Of a DNA stretch of 64,000 nt, positions 47,459-56,740 are shown piece after piece (the stretch's first letter is position 1; every line of letters starts with the position of its first letter). The notes beneath the pieces were generated by a model. The model searched no databases. It saw only the letters and a program-made list of their open reading frames with translations, and was not told where the DNA came from. The position numbers and the translations under genes are program-made. The DNA lies in the NCBI RefSeq assembly GCF_019973735.1, contig NZ_AP024463.1, forward strand, positions 1,674,001 to 1,738,000, written 5' to 3'. Source of the DNA: Arachnia rubra. Lineage in GTDB: Bacteria > Actinomycetota > Actinomycetes > Propionibacteriales > Propionibacteriaceae.

Positions 47459-48070
47459 TCAACGTGTTCCCATCAGATTTGCATCTGCAATGACGGCAGC
47501 GGCAAGAACTAGGATGCCGCGGTCCTGCAGCACCTCCTGGGTGACCGCAAGGGAGGTCCCGGTGGTGGCCACGTCATCGACGAGAATCACGGGATGTGGG
47601 CAGGGGCGGCTCCGGAAGCTGGCAGCGACCAGCTGCTCACGCCCAGAACGTCCCTGTGTGTGCTGGGCGTCACCACCATCGAGGCGCCACAGCAACCGGG
47701 ATGCCCGGATCCCGAGAGAGCGCGCGGCCAGGCGGGCGAGCGTCCACGTGTGGTCGATGCCCCGGCGGCGCACTGCCGCTGGCCGCGAGGGGACCGGGAC
47801 GAGAACGGCATGGGGCGGAGGCTGGCAGGCTGCGACCGCGATAGCCAGTCGGCGGGACAGCAGCCGCGCCAGGAGCCATGCACCGTCGTCTTTGAACGCT
47901 GGGATGAGCCGCATCAGCTCAGGACGGTACGAGTTGGCAGCCCAGGCGGGTATCCGGAGCCTTCTGCGTAACAGCCTATGTGGCTGCCTACCCGCCAGCT
48001 GGGCTTCACAGGATGAGCAGCAAGCGACGGCTGGGGCGCCGCACACCAGGCAGCAGGAACCCAGCAGCAA
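47459..48070 (-). CDS. ComF-family phosphoribosyltransferase-like protein
   Basis: 203 residues. N-terminal cysteine knuckles (GSCCLVCGAPAVACCSSC) precede a PRTase fold with LVPVPSRPAAVRRRG and the PRPP loop VILVDDVATTGTSL. ComF proteins act in DNA uptake in competent bacteria, but in actinobacteria the role is unclear. It follows lpqB by 76 bp on the same strand, as in mycobacteria (mtrAB-lpqB-Rv3242c-hpf-secA). Confidence 0.9.
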   Translation of the reverse strand: MLLGSCCLVCGAPAVACCSSCEAQLAGRQPHRLLRRRLRIPAWAANSYRPELMRLIPAFKDDGAWLLARLLSRRLAIAVAACQPPPHAVLVPVPSRPAAVRRRGIDHTWTLARLAARSLGIRASRLLWRLDGGDAQHTQGRSGREQLVAASFRSRPCPHPVILVDDVATTGTSLAVTQEVLQDRGILVLAAAVIADANLMGTR

Positions 48071-48146
48071 AGGCGCGAACTCATGAAACAGAGAGGCACA
48101 CTGTCCACCTTGGGCAGCTGGGTGCCGCTACGTTCTTTTTCCACAC

Positions 48147-49847
48147 TCATCCCGGATAGCTGATCCAGGCCATCGGGGTCCTTGCCTGTTGCCAGGCGCT
48201 GTGCTGCTCGTACAGCAGGACGACTCCATCACCAGTCCGCACAGCGACGGAGTCCCCGCCTGGCCGGGGTAGGGCCGTTACCTGTACGGGCGTCACGCTC
48301 AACGGCCCGAGATCGGTGACCTCCGAACCATCCTCGTTCACCACGAACACAGAAGTGCCGGAACCCGCGTTGGCGATTACAGCAACACTGACCTCGCCGG
48401 TCCAGTCGAGTGAGACAGCATCTGCCAGTTCTGCCTCCTGGGAGGCCATCAGGTGGATTTCCTGCCACCCGGTGAGCTGGTTACCGCCGGCCAGCGATGC
48501 CAGGCCGAAACGAGGGGTCCCATCAATCCGGAGTATCATCGCGGCCCGTGTGCCGGAGGCATCCAGGGAGAAGTCCACCACCTCACCAGGCAATACTGAG
48601 AGGTCGATAGCCGTCGTAGACCCCTGAGAGGACATGCTGAGCATCTGCTGCTGTCCCCCTGAGCCTTGTCCCAGTAGCCAGAGCCGCCCCTGTGCGAAGT
48701 GAGCAGACCTGGCCTGGGTCAAGCCAGTGTCCGCTGTAATTGGAGCTCCACCGCTGGGGCCGATCTGGACTTTAGCGGGATCTCCCGTGACTGTCGCGGT
48801 GAGCGTGCCGTCCAAGGAGATGGCTGTCATGGCCGCCGCTGGCTCGCTGCCGCTGAGAGGGACAAAACTTGTGTCGGAGCTTAGCTTCCCAGCCCTACCC
48901 TCATAGACGCCGTAGAGATCAGCGGACCCGGCTCTGGAAAGTGGCTGGTATCCCTGCTGGGACGATAACTCCAGAATCTGCTTCTCATTCTGTCCTGGGA
49001 GTGGGTAAGCCTTCCCATCCGAGGTCAGGCGCAGGCCTGAGACCCTGGGAATCGATGACAACGACCACAGGAGCTGGGCGCCGAGTTCGCGGCGGGCCTC
49101 ATCACTGAGACCTGCTCGCAGGCCCTCCAAGGCCACAGTCACAACACCCGACGAGTCGACGGTGGCTCCTGCTGATCCCAGCTTGGCTCCCTCAGGGATT
49201 GCGCTGCGTACCGTGGGAGAAAGAAAGGTCCCTGGCCCAGCCATCTGAGCTTCCACGACTCTGCCTGGGGTCAATTCAGAGGTCGGCAGGTGGATCAGCT
49301 CAGGGATCACCGTCTGTCCTGACTGAGAGATGAAATACGACCGCGCCGCGGTGTAGGAACGAGCAAAGATGTAGCTGGAAAGCAGCACGCCCTGCGGTGG
49401 CGCCGAGATCCGCCACTCCCCCGCTTCCTGGACCAGCCCGAAATCGTGGGAGAGGGATTCCCGGGACACTGCAAAACGCCCGGCAGTGTCCAGAACGCCC
49501 CGGGTGGTGCCGCGCAGCTCCATGCCGTCGCCAACGGCCTCCACCCATCCGTCATAGATGACGGTTCCCTGTTTGGGACCCCAGGCATCACGAGCAGACG
49601 AGGTCAGGTACTGGCGTGCCACCTGGTAGTCCCCCGAGGGATCCGCCATTGCCTGGAGGAATCCCTCGACAATCCGGGATGCGGCCATACCCTTCTGGGG
49701 CGGTTCAGGGGCGATCTGCACGCCGCGTCCCTGCGTGGTTGCGCTCACCTCCGTCACCGGCCCAGAGGTTGGGATATCAGCGCAGGCCCCGAGAGCCAGC
49801 GCCATGACTGCTGCGACCAGCCAGGTCAGCATGTTGCGGAGGCTCAT
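48147..49847 (-). CDS. lpqB: Lipoprotein LpqB (MtrAB accessory)
   Basis: 566 residues. Signal peptide MLTWLVAAVMALALGAC with lipobox LGAC places it on the outer face of the membrane. A GerMN-type domain (about 200-300: PTSELTPGRVVEAQMAGPG in part, EGAKLGSAGATVDSSGVVTVAL) is followed by a beta-propeller-like C-terminus. LpqB interacts with the MtrB sensor domain and modulates MtrA phosphorylation in mycobacteria. Its ATG overlaps the mtrB stop (ATGA). Confidence 0.93.
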   Translation of the reverse strand: MSLRNMLTWLVAAVMALALGACADIPTSGPVTEVSATTQGRGVQIAPEPPQKGMAASRIVEGFLQAMADPSGDYQVARQYLTSSARDAWGPKQGTVIYDGWVEAVGDGMELRGTTRGVLDTAGRFAVSRESLSHDFGLVQEAGEWRISAPPQGVLLSSYIFARSYTAARSYFISQSGQTVIPELIHLPTSELTPGRVVEAQMAGPGTFLSPTVRSAIPEGAKLGSAGATVDSSGVVTVALEGLRAGLSDEARRELGAQLLWSLSSIPRVSGLRLTSDGKAYPLPGQNEKQILELSSQQGYQPLSRAGSADLYGVYEGRAGKLSSDTSFVPLSGSEPAAAMTAISLDGTLTATVTGDPAKVQIGPSGGAPITADTGLTQARSAHFAQGRLWLLGQGSGGQQQMLSMSSQGSTTAIDLSVLPGEVVDFSLDASGTRAAMILRIDGTPRFGLASLAGGNQLTGWQEIHLMASQEAELADAVSLDWTGEVSVAVIANAGSGTSVFVVNEDGSEVTDLGPLSVTPVQVTALPRPGGDSVAVRTGDGVVLLYEQHSAWQQARTPMAWISYPG

Positions 49848-51427
49848 CGCAGGTCCTTCCGGGCATCCAGGTCCATAGGAATGATGGGCAGCGGCGAGCT
49901 GTTCAGAGTCTTCTCAGAGTTGCGAGGCAGGGTCAGGCGAAACTGCGCGCCCTTGCCTGGCCGCCCCCACGCGGAGAGCCAGCCATGATGCAACCGCGCA
50001 TCCTCCAGAGAGATAGCCAGCCCGAGCCCCGTCCCCCCGGCTGCCCTCGCCCGGGATGGGTCGGCCCGCCAGAACCGGTCGAAAACCCGGCCGGACATCT
50101 CAGCCTCGAAACCAACTCCGTGATCCCGCACCGTGACGGCGACAGCATCCTCGTCGGAGGCCACCGTGACGTCTATGGGGCGTCCCTCCCCATGGTCGAT
50201 CGCGTTGGTGAGCAGATTGCGGAGGATACGGCGGATGCGCCGGGCATCCAGCTGAGCCTTGGCCTGGCCATCCAGCTGTAGGCGCAGTTCGCTCCCCTGG
50301 GAGTCGGCGAAGGCCCGCTGTGCCTGTGTCTCAGCCACAACCAGCGTGTCCATGTCAGTTTCCTCCAGCTCCAGGACAGCGGCTCCGGCATCGAACCTGG
50401 AAATCTCCAGCAGGTCCGCAAGCATGGAGCTGAACCGGTCGATCTCCGCGTACATCAGCTCCACGGTTCGCCCCGTTTCGGGGGACAGCTCTCCGCGGCC
50501 CTCATAGAGCAGGTCGGAGGCCATCTTGATGGTTGTCATGGGGGTCCGCAGCTCATGGCTGACATCGCTGACGAACCGGCGCTGCACTGTGGAGAGGGTC
50601 TCCAGCTCACGGATCCTCTGCTGCAAGTCTGATGCCATCTCGTTCATGGAGACTGCAAGCGAGGCCAAGTCATCTGTGCCCCTAACTGGCATCCGCTCAT
50701 CCAGCTGTCCGGCGGCTAGGCGTAATGCAGTCCGACTGGCCTTGCGGACAGGGCGAACCACCTGAAGGGTCACGAGATAGGCGATGGCTGTCAACCCGGC
50801 CAAAAGCGCCACCCCGGTGGTGTAGACGGCTCGCTGGATATCCCGGAGTGTGGCCACCTCGCTCGTCATCGGGAAGACGTAGTAAACCGGAAACCGCTCG
50901 CCGGCGGATGTGACCAAGGTGGTGCCGATGGCGAGCCCAGGCTGAGCCTCACCTCCCTCACTACTGACCGGGATGGTGGTAGCGGTGATGTACATGCCTC
51001 CGGCCTTCACCTGCTGGCGCAGATCCTGCGGAACCGAGTCCAATCCGATGCCCGATGCCGATGACCCTGTTCCAGATCCCGAGGACAGAACAGAGGCTGG
51101 CCCCTCCACGATCACCAGATACTGGGCTGCCTGTGCCTCAGCGAGTTCCACCAAACGGCTGAGTTGCTCGTAGGTCGCCATTCCTAGCCTCTCCGGGGCC
51201 TGCAGCTGGCGCTGCATGAAACGGTGCATCCCGGATGCCTCCCGGATGGAAGCAGTCCTCTTGGTCTCCACGATGCCTGCCGTCGCCTGTTGCACCAGGA
51301 GGACCCCGGCTAGGACCAGCACGACGCAGGACGCGGTGAAGGTGGTCAGCACCACCCGCAGGGGCAGAGAACTCCACCAGAGCCTCGTCAGCTTCTGGCG
51401 GCCTCGCTCACCAGGGTTGCGGTTCAC
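49844..51427 (-). CDS. mtrB: Sensor histidine kinase MtrB
   Basis: 527 residues. First membrane segment about 22-45 (LRVVLTTFTASCVVLVLAGV), an extracytoplasmic domain, second segment about 205-225 (AVYTTGVALLAGLTAIAYLV), HAMP (VVRPVRKASRTALRLAAGQ), dimerisation helix with the phospho-accepting His in VSDVSHELRTPMTTIK, and an ATPase domain with NLLTNAIDHG, VRDHGVGFE and GGTGLGLAIS. MtrB controls cell division and envelope genes. The start overlaps mtrA by 20 bp. Confidence 0.95.
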   Translation of the reverse strand: MNRNPGERGRQKLTRLWWSSLPLRVVLTTFTASCVVLVLAGVLLVQQATAGIVETKRTASIREASGMHRFMQRQLQAPERLGMATYEQLSRLVELAEAQAAQYLVIVEGPASVLSSGSGTGSSASGIGLDSVPQDLRQQVKAGGMYITATTIPVSSEGGEAQPGLAIGTTLVTSAGERFPVYYVFPMTSEVATLRDIQRAVYTTGVALLAGLTAIAYLVTLQVVRPVRKASRTALRLAAGQLDERMPVRGTDDLASLAVSMNEMASDLQQRIRELETLSTVQRRFVSDVSHELRTPMTTIKMASDLLYEGRGELSPETGRTVELMYAEIDRFSSMLADLLEISRFDAGAAVLELEETDMDTLVVAETQAQRAFADSQGSELRLQLDGQAKAQLDARRIRRILRNLLTNAIDHGEGRPIDVTVASDEDAVAVTVRDHGVGFEAEMSGRVFDRFWRADPSRARAAGGTGLGLAISLEDARLHHGWLSAWGRPGKGAQFRLTLPRNSEKTLNSSPLPIIPMDLDARKDLR

Positions 51428-52109
51428 CGGCCCGGTATCCGATACCCCGCACGGTCACAACGATCTCGGGATGCTCGGGATCCCGCTCTACCTTGGAACG
51501 CAACCGCTGCACGTGGACGTTTACCAACCGTGTATCCGCCGCATTCCGGTATCCCCAGACCTCGTCGAGCAGCGCCTCCCGGGTGAAAACCTGTGAGGGA
51601 CGTTTCGCGAGGGCAAGCAACAGGTCGAATTCGAGCGGGGTCAGCGGTAGCGTCACGGAGCCACGTTTCACGGTGTGCGCGGTGGTGGAGATCACGAGGT
51701 CCCCGATGGTCAGCTGATCAGCACCCGGGGCGGCGCTCACACGGCGCAGCCGGGTACGGATCCGGGCCAGGAGTTCTTTCGCCTTGAAGGGTTTTGCCAC
51801 ATAGTCATCGGCTCCGGCTTGCAGTCCTAGGACCACGTCATCGGTCTCGGACTTTGCGGTCAGCATCACGATCGGCACTCCCGATTCGGCGCGCATGTCC
51901 TTGCACACACTGACCCCATCACGCCCAGGCAGCATCAGGTCGAGTAGCACCAGATCGGGTCGATTCTCACGCATCGCTGTCAAAGCATCAGTGCCGGTTG
52001 CGCAGTGAGCAGTGTCGAACCCCTCCTGGCGCAATACGATCTGCAGCATCTCTGATAGGGCTGGGTCGTCGTCAACAATCAGTATCAGGGGGCGGTTCCG
52101 GTTCTCCAC
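51408..52109 (-). CDS. mtrA: Response regulator MtrA
   Basis: 233 residues from the GTG at 52109, chosen because AGGAGG lies 9 nt before it and the receiver domain follows at once (LILIVDDDPALSEMLQIVL). Receiver: phospho-Asp in LVLLDLMLPG, Thr in IVMLTAKSE, Lys in DYVAKPFKAKEL. OmpR-type winged helix: PLTPLEFDLLLALAKRPSQVF, LLDEVWGYRNAADTRLVNVHVQRL (in parts) and VRGIGYRAG. An upstream ATG would add 20 residues. It is the first gene of the mtrA-mtrB-lpqB-comF operon. Confidence 0.96.
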   Translation of the reverse strand: MENRNRPLILIVDDDPALSEMLQIVLRQEGFDTAHCATGTDALTAMRENRPDLVLLDLMLPGRDGVSVCKDMRAESGVPIVMLTAKSETDDVVLGLQAGADDYVAKPFKAKELLARIRTRLRRVSAAPGADQLTIGDLVISTTAHTVKRGSVTLPLTPLEFDLLLALAKRPSQVFTREALLDEVWGYRNAADTRLVNVHVQRLRSKVERDPEHPEIVVTVRGIGYRAGEPQPW

Positions 52110-52354
52110 TAAGGCTGGCCTCCTTCCCGGGCTGGCGCCCATGCTAGTGGAGGTCTCAAGCATCCCCACAGTTCCCTGGTATGAACAGCCACCGCCGGGA
52201 TCTCACAGGAATCGGCCGCTGACTCGCCCCTCCAGGCAACGGGATTGCTGCTCGCTGGCGGCGCTGGTCTACACCAGGCGGTACGCCTTCTGTATGCCTT
52301 AGCCATGAGGATGTCTCAAGATCGCCGGTCCAAGCATCGCCGCGGCAGCGGGCT

Positions 52355-52916
52355 CTAATTCCATTCAGGATGCTCGCTCCAGGTAGACCAGGTCCCGGGC
52401 CCGCCTCCGATCCGTCGCAGTACCCGCCGCCATAGGTTCTCCGGGGTCCCGAAGATTTCTTCAGCCAATGCATGCGTCCTGAACCAGGAGCCCCGCAGCA
52501 GTTCTCCGACAAGCTGTCCTGCTCCCCAGCCTGCCAGTCCCACGTAGATGCGGATGTGGACGTAGGCACCGCGAACCAGCTCCACCGGGGACTCCAGATC
52601 CAGCACGCCCACATCTGCGAAAACCCGCCTCCAGCCCGGCGGCTCCTCCCATGGGTTGCGGACCTGGGCCAGCCCGAGTGCTGTCTGGCCAGACACCGGG
52701 CCACCCTCGAAGAGCTGTGCGGGTGGCGTCAGCAGATCACTGAAATGCTCCAGCGAATCCACCATGTCCATCTCCCCCACCTTATGAAGACAGACGCCAA
52801 GACTGCCTTCATCATTGTGATCCAGCAGCAGCACGACACTACGCTCGAAGTATCCCCCCCCTCCCCGGCTCAGTCGCGATCAGGAGCTGTCCTGCCCTCG
52901 GTTCGCCCAGTTCCAT
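52355..52916 (-). CDS. YqgE/AlgH family protein (UPF0301), frameshifted in a G8/C8 run
   Basis: The main open part (LLLDHNDEGSLGVCLHKVGE, PPAQLFEGGPVSGQTALGLA, VFADVGVLDL, IRIYVGLAGWGAGQLVGEL) is clearly YqgE/AlgH. The N-terminus is in another frame: ATG at 52916, MELGEPRAGQLLIATEPG. The frames meet at eight C on the plus strand (52854-52861); with seven, the protein reads GRGGYFERSVVLLLDH and is 186 residues, as expected. The function of the family is unsettled. It is head to head with the GH13 gene, 34 bp between starts. Confidence 0.86.
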
Positions 52917-52950
52917 GTGCCTATTCTCGCAGGGTGGTTACGATCTTCAC

Positions 52951-54195
52951 ATGAGCTGGGTTGAATATGCGATCTGGTGGCACGTCTATCCCCTCGGGCT
53001 GTGCGGGGCCCCGATCCGGGAACCCGATACGACCCCCGGGCCCCGGCTGAGACGCCTGTTTGACTGGCTCGACTACGCAATCGAGTTGGGATGTTCCGGC
53101 CTACTGCTCGGCCCCATCTTCGAGTCCCAGTCCCATGGCTACGACTCACTCGACCTGTTCAGAATTGATCCCCGCCTGGGCGGTGAGGCTGATTTCGACG
53201 AGCTTGTCGAGCAGTGCCGGTCCCGCGGCCTACGGTTGGTTCTGGACGGTGTCTTCAGCCATGTCGGCGCAGAATATCCTGGCGTGGCGAAAGCCTTGGC
53301 GGAGGGGCCGGGTGCTGGGGCCGGAGAGCTTTTTGACATCGACTGGGATGCTCCCGGTGGGCCCGCACCCAGGGTGTTTGAAGGACACGCCTCGCTGGTG
53401 CGCCTCAACCATGCCAGCCAGGAGACGGTGGATTTCGTGGCCAAGGTCATGAAGCATTGGCTGGACCGCGGCATCGACGGGTGGCGTTTGGACGCGGCTT
53501 ACTCCGTGGCTCCCGAGTTCTGGGCGCAGGTGACAGGCCAGGTACGCCGTCACCATCCTGATTGCTGGCTGCTTGGGGAAGTACTCCACGGCGACTATGT
53601 AGCTTTCGTCGCTGATTCCGGCGTCGACTCCGTGACCCAGTACGAGCTGTGGAAGGCGATCTGGTCAAGCATCAATGACCGCAATTTCTTCGAACTGGAC
53701 CATGCTCTCAGGCGTCATAACCAGTTCCTCGACGCGTTCCTGCCCAATACCTTCGTGGGGAATCATGACGTCACGCGCATCGCTTCCAGGGTGGGCGCCG
53801 ACGGAGCCATATTGGCGCTGGCCATCCTCATGACCGTCGGCGGCATCCCCTCTATCTACTATGGCGATGAGCAGGGCTATGTCGGGGTAAAAGAGGAACG
53901 CCTGGGAGGCGACGACGACATCCGGCCGGTATTCCCCAGCAGCCCTTCTCAGTTCTCCCCGCTGGGGGCGCATCTCCTGAGAGCACACCAGGACCTCATC
54001 GGACTCAGGCGGCGTCACTCATGGCTGGTTAGAGCACGCACCGAACCCCTGCACCTGGAAAATGAAAGGCTTATCTATCGCAGCTTCGCACCAGATGGTT
54101 CCACGCACCTTGATGTAGAGATCGACCTGGCTGGCTCCCCCGCCGCCATCATCCGGGATGACTCCGGCGAAGAGCTGTGGAGTCATCACAGCTGA
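52951..54195 (+). CDS. GH13 alpha-amylase-family glycosidase
   Basis: 414 residues from MSWVEYAIWWHVYPLG. TIM-barrel motifs: LGPIFESQSHGYDSLD, LRLVLDGVFSHVG (region I), GIDGWRLDAAYS (nucleophile Asp), CWLLGEVLHGD (acid/base Glu), FVGNHDVTRIA (third acid), and GIPSIYYGDEQGYVG. No signal peptide, so it is intracellular and may act on maltodextrins or related glucosides. It is somewhat short, with a reduced C-terminal beta domain. Substrate cannot be assigned; the first ATG of the longer frame (52915) overlaps the yqgE start and is less likely. Confidence 0.88.
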   Translation: MSWVEYAIWWHVYPLGLCGAPIREPDTTPGPRLRRLFDWLDYAIELGCSGLLLGPIFESQSHGYDSLDLFRIDPRLGGEADFDELVEQCRSRGLRLVLDGVFSHVGAEYPGVAKALAEGPGAGAGELFDIDWDAPGGPAPRVFEGHASLVRLNHASQETVDFVAKVMKHWLDRGIDGWRLDAAYSVAPEFWAQVTGQVRRHHPDCWLLGEVLHGDYVAFVADSGVDSVTQYELWKAIWSSINDRNFFELDHALRRHNQFLDAFLPNTFVGNHDVTRIASRVGADGAILALAILMTVGGIPSIYYGDEQGYVGVKEERLGGDDDIRPVFPSSPSQFSPLGAHLLRAHQDLIGLRRRHSWLVRARTEPLHLENERLIYRSFAPDGSTHLDVEIDLAGSPAAIIRDDSGEELWSHHS

Positions 54196-54784
54196 GAGTC
54201 ATCACATTCTCAGCGGTAGTCATTCATAAGCGGCCTACAGTTGAGTAAACAAGCTGGCCCCGGCGTGGGGATGCTGTTCACAGTCGGCTTCCATCGTGAC
54301 GAGACTCACCGCCGATGCCAAGTTGCCTATGTTCGTGAATAATTCCTTGAGTAAACCTCATGAGTCTCACTGGTTCTGAGGCATTGAGGTCGCCCTGAAA
54401 TTTCTCAGCACCAAAAGAAAGGATTCATGACACACCCACCCAACATCATTTTTCGCCACCTGCGCTAACAGCGATACATCAGTAGGTTGACAACCCTCAG
54501 ATGATTCCCTACGATGTTCAATCGATCTGGAATCGATTCCAGGACGCCGTTGCCACTGCGCCATATCCAGACGCCAGGACCGATGTGAGTTTTGCGCGTG
54601 AGCGCGCATCACGCCAGATATTTTGAGATCCTCCCAGGTCTTCGGATACCTTCCAGGCATGACCCAGGACTAAGCAAGCCCTATGGCCTTTTATCAGCCT
54701 CAAGCATGATTCACTAAATCCCGGCAGACTGTACCTCAATACACGGAAACACCTTTCATCTCACTCATCGAAAATGGAGCTCAC
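54196..54784. other. Low-GC intergenic stretch with palindrome, no supported gene
   Basis: 589 bp, visibly more AT-rich than the flanking core genes. A perfect 16-bp palindrome, CTGGAATCGATTCCAG, lies at 54527-54542, inside a larger AATCGAT/ATCGATT repeat. The one minus-strand open frame (54367-54660) has no recognisable family, no ribosome site and biased composition. The stretch probably carries the promoter of the glycosyltransferase gene. Confidence 0.5.
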
Positions 54785-55948
54785 ATGCGCAAAATCCGGA
54801 GCAGAGTGCTACTGTGCCAACAGCAAACATTCCTCTATGGATTAGTAGGATCTTCGTCCCTTAATCGTCGCCTACTCCAGCTTCTCAAAGCCAAGGGACA
54901 TGAGTGCCACGCTTTCACAAAATTCCATGGAAACCAGCACAAAGGAAGGTCATCGCTGCTATTGCAGATCGCCAGAGAACCCCTTGCTTCACTGGAGATT
55001 GACGAAAAAAGATACGTGAGATTTACAATTCAGGGCATAACTGTGCATTCAGCCGCCAGGAATGCAGTAGTAGATACGCTCACGTCTGTTATTTCCCAGG
55101 TGAATCCAGAGGTTATCATCATCTCGGATGAATCGGATGAGATGCTGCGAACTGCTATTGCTTCAGGACGTAAGGTCATCGCTGTTGCTCATCAGCAGTT
55201 CGATCTGCCCTTCGGACCGCTGAGTGAGCATGCTGATCCTGCTGGCGCCGATCTCTACCGCCGAGCGGCAAGGGTCGCCACGGTCAGCAAGTTCATGGCT
55301 GATTACTGCCAGCAGGAGGGCCAAGTCAAGGCTGATGTCGTACGCTTCCCGATCTTTGATACGAGTTCTCCATCGCAGGATATCCCTCAAGACACAGCTC
55401 GATTCATCACATTGATCAACCCCTGCGCGATGAAGGGCATAAGTACTTTCGTGAAGATCGCGCAAGAACGTCCATCGATGCTCTTCGCTGCGGTCCCCAC
55501 ATGGGGCACAACGTAAGCAGATCTGGAAGCCCTGCGCACAGCATCCAATATAAAACTTTTATCCCCGCAGAAGGACATAGGGAAAATCTTTGCCCAAACC
55601 CGGGTCCTCGTAACACCATCGTGGATTGACACTTTGTCAACAGTGACAGTCGAAGCCATGGGACACGGAATCCCGACGATCGGCAGGGATATCGGCGGAA
55701 TTCGCGAAGCCAAGAGCAATGTTGATTTCCTCATCGCAAGCGAATCGGACCCCACCGTCACCCTACGGCAGGGGAAGATATATTTGATCCCGCCAGAGCA
55801 CGAGGATATCTCCCACTGGATATCTGCTCTAGATGAACTCACACAAGATGACCGCTATCACCGCGATCTCGCTCGACGTTCTGCCATCGCAGCACGAAAC
55901 TTCGTGGGAGACCCCTATCACACCTGGGTGGATCTCCTTGAGGGGTAA
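54785..55948 (+). pseudogene. GT4-type glycosyltransferase interrupted by an in-frame TAA
   Basis: The frame is the same before and after the stop, so this is a nonsense codon and not a frameshift. Before TAA (55514-55516): VLLCQQQTFLYGLVGSSSLN, IIISDESDEMLRTAIASG, VAHQQFDLPFG, FITLINPCAMKGISTFVKIA and VPTWGTT. After it: ADLEALRTASNIKLL, FAQTRVLVTPSWIDTLSTVTVEAMGHGIPTIGRDIGGIREA (in parts), the donor-binding signature. Without the stop it would be 387 residues. Base composition is more AT-rich than the neighbouring genes, and it lies beside the tmRNA 3' end, so horizontal acquisition is likely. Confidence 0.82.
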
Positions 55949-56286
55949 AGAACATCTGCAGGATCGATATTACCTCTGCAACAGCGGATGCCCACTACGC
56001 ACCACACTAGGATCCGGGAATGAGGGTATGTTAATAGCATTCCCCCGTTCAAATTTCATCAAGATAACCCGCATTCTTCCTGACCCTTGTTAGTCCCTGT
56101 GCCAGGCGTACACAGACATGTGTCTTCGAGAGGTGAAGGGTGTTCTTTTGGCCACTGCTCCATGGACACCTGGGCTAGGGCAAGCGCACCCACTCACTCT
56201 TCTCACGGGCCTCGCATCATCGCCGGCAAAAGCCGGCCAGCAGCACAGGAGAACCTACCAATTGCCTATCGGCCCTGGGAAAACCA
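55949..56286. other. Intergenic stretch between glycosyltransferase remnant and ssrA
   Basis: About 340 bp, no supported gene. It contains a GC-rich hairpin, GCCGGC-AAAA-GCCGGC (56222-56237), which may end transcription from the left. No repeat of the tmRNA 3' end was found that would mark an attachment site. Confidence 0.5.
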
Positions 56287-56322
56287 AACCCATCCTTCGC
56301 ATCAAGGCAGAAAGGATGGGTT
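56287..56322 (-). terminator. Intrinsic terminator of ssrA
   Basis: AACCCATCCTT and AAGGATGGGTT form a perfect 11-bp stem with a 14-nt loop, 14 bp past the mature tmRNA 3' end. On the minus strand it is followed by TGGTTTTCCC. Confidence 0.85.
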
Positions 56323-56336
56323 ATGAAGGATACTTG

Positions 56337-56702
56337 TGGAGATGGCGGGAATTGAACCCGCGTCCTTGAAAGGCGAACCAGGGCTTCTCCGGGCGCAGCT
56401 GACTAGACGGTCTACTCGGCCCCTGCGCTCACGTCAGCAAGTCGCAGCCAGGCCCAGCTTCAGTTGAGTCCCGAACCGCCCCTGGAGCACAAGCGATTCA
56501 GCAAGCCTTCAGAAATGAGGCCAGGCTCCAGGAGGAAGGCGCTCCTGGGCGTGACCCTTCGATCGCTGATCAGGCAGCGAGAGCGAAGTCAGTGCGGTTG
56601 TTCTTGGCACTTATTGGTTCCCATGCAGCGTTAACGAGATAGGCATGGATCCTCGGCCCGCTTCTCCTCGAACTACCGTCCAAGTCGAAACCAGTCATCC
56701 CC
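56337..56702 (-). ncRNA. ssrA: Transfer-messenger RNA (tmRNA)
   Basis: 366 nt. The 5' end (GGGGATGACTGGTTTCGACTTGG) is split here as GGGGATGACTGG then TTTCGACTTGG, and pairs with the 3' end CCATCTCC plus discriminator A to form the tRNA-like acceptor stem. The T-arm GGGTTCAATTCCCGCC is present. CCA is not encoded. The tag reading frame (56570-56608) is AKNNRTDFALAA followed by TGA. It rescues stalled ribosomes with SmpB, whose gene is 0.7 kb upstream. Confidence 0.96.
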
Positions 56703-56740
56703 TCTTGAGTTGTGCATGCTCTAGCGTACACCATCCATCA

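Noticed and set aside
54367..54660. 97-codon minus-strand open frame before the glycosyltransferase remnant
   Set aside because: No family resemblance, no ribosome site, and overlap with the palindrome region.
55500..55530. Frameshift or programmed recoding as the cause of the glycosyltransferase break
   Set aside because: Both halves are in the same frame with a plain TAA between them; no recoding structure was seen.
56337..56365. Attachment-site duplication from integration at the tmRNA 3' end
   Set aside because: No second copy of the tmRNA 3' sequence was found in the neighbouring low-GC stretch.
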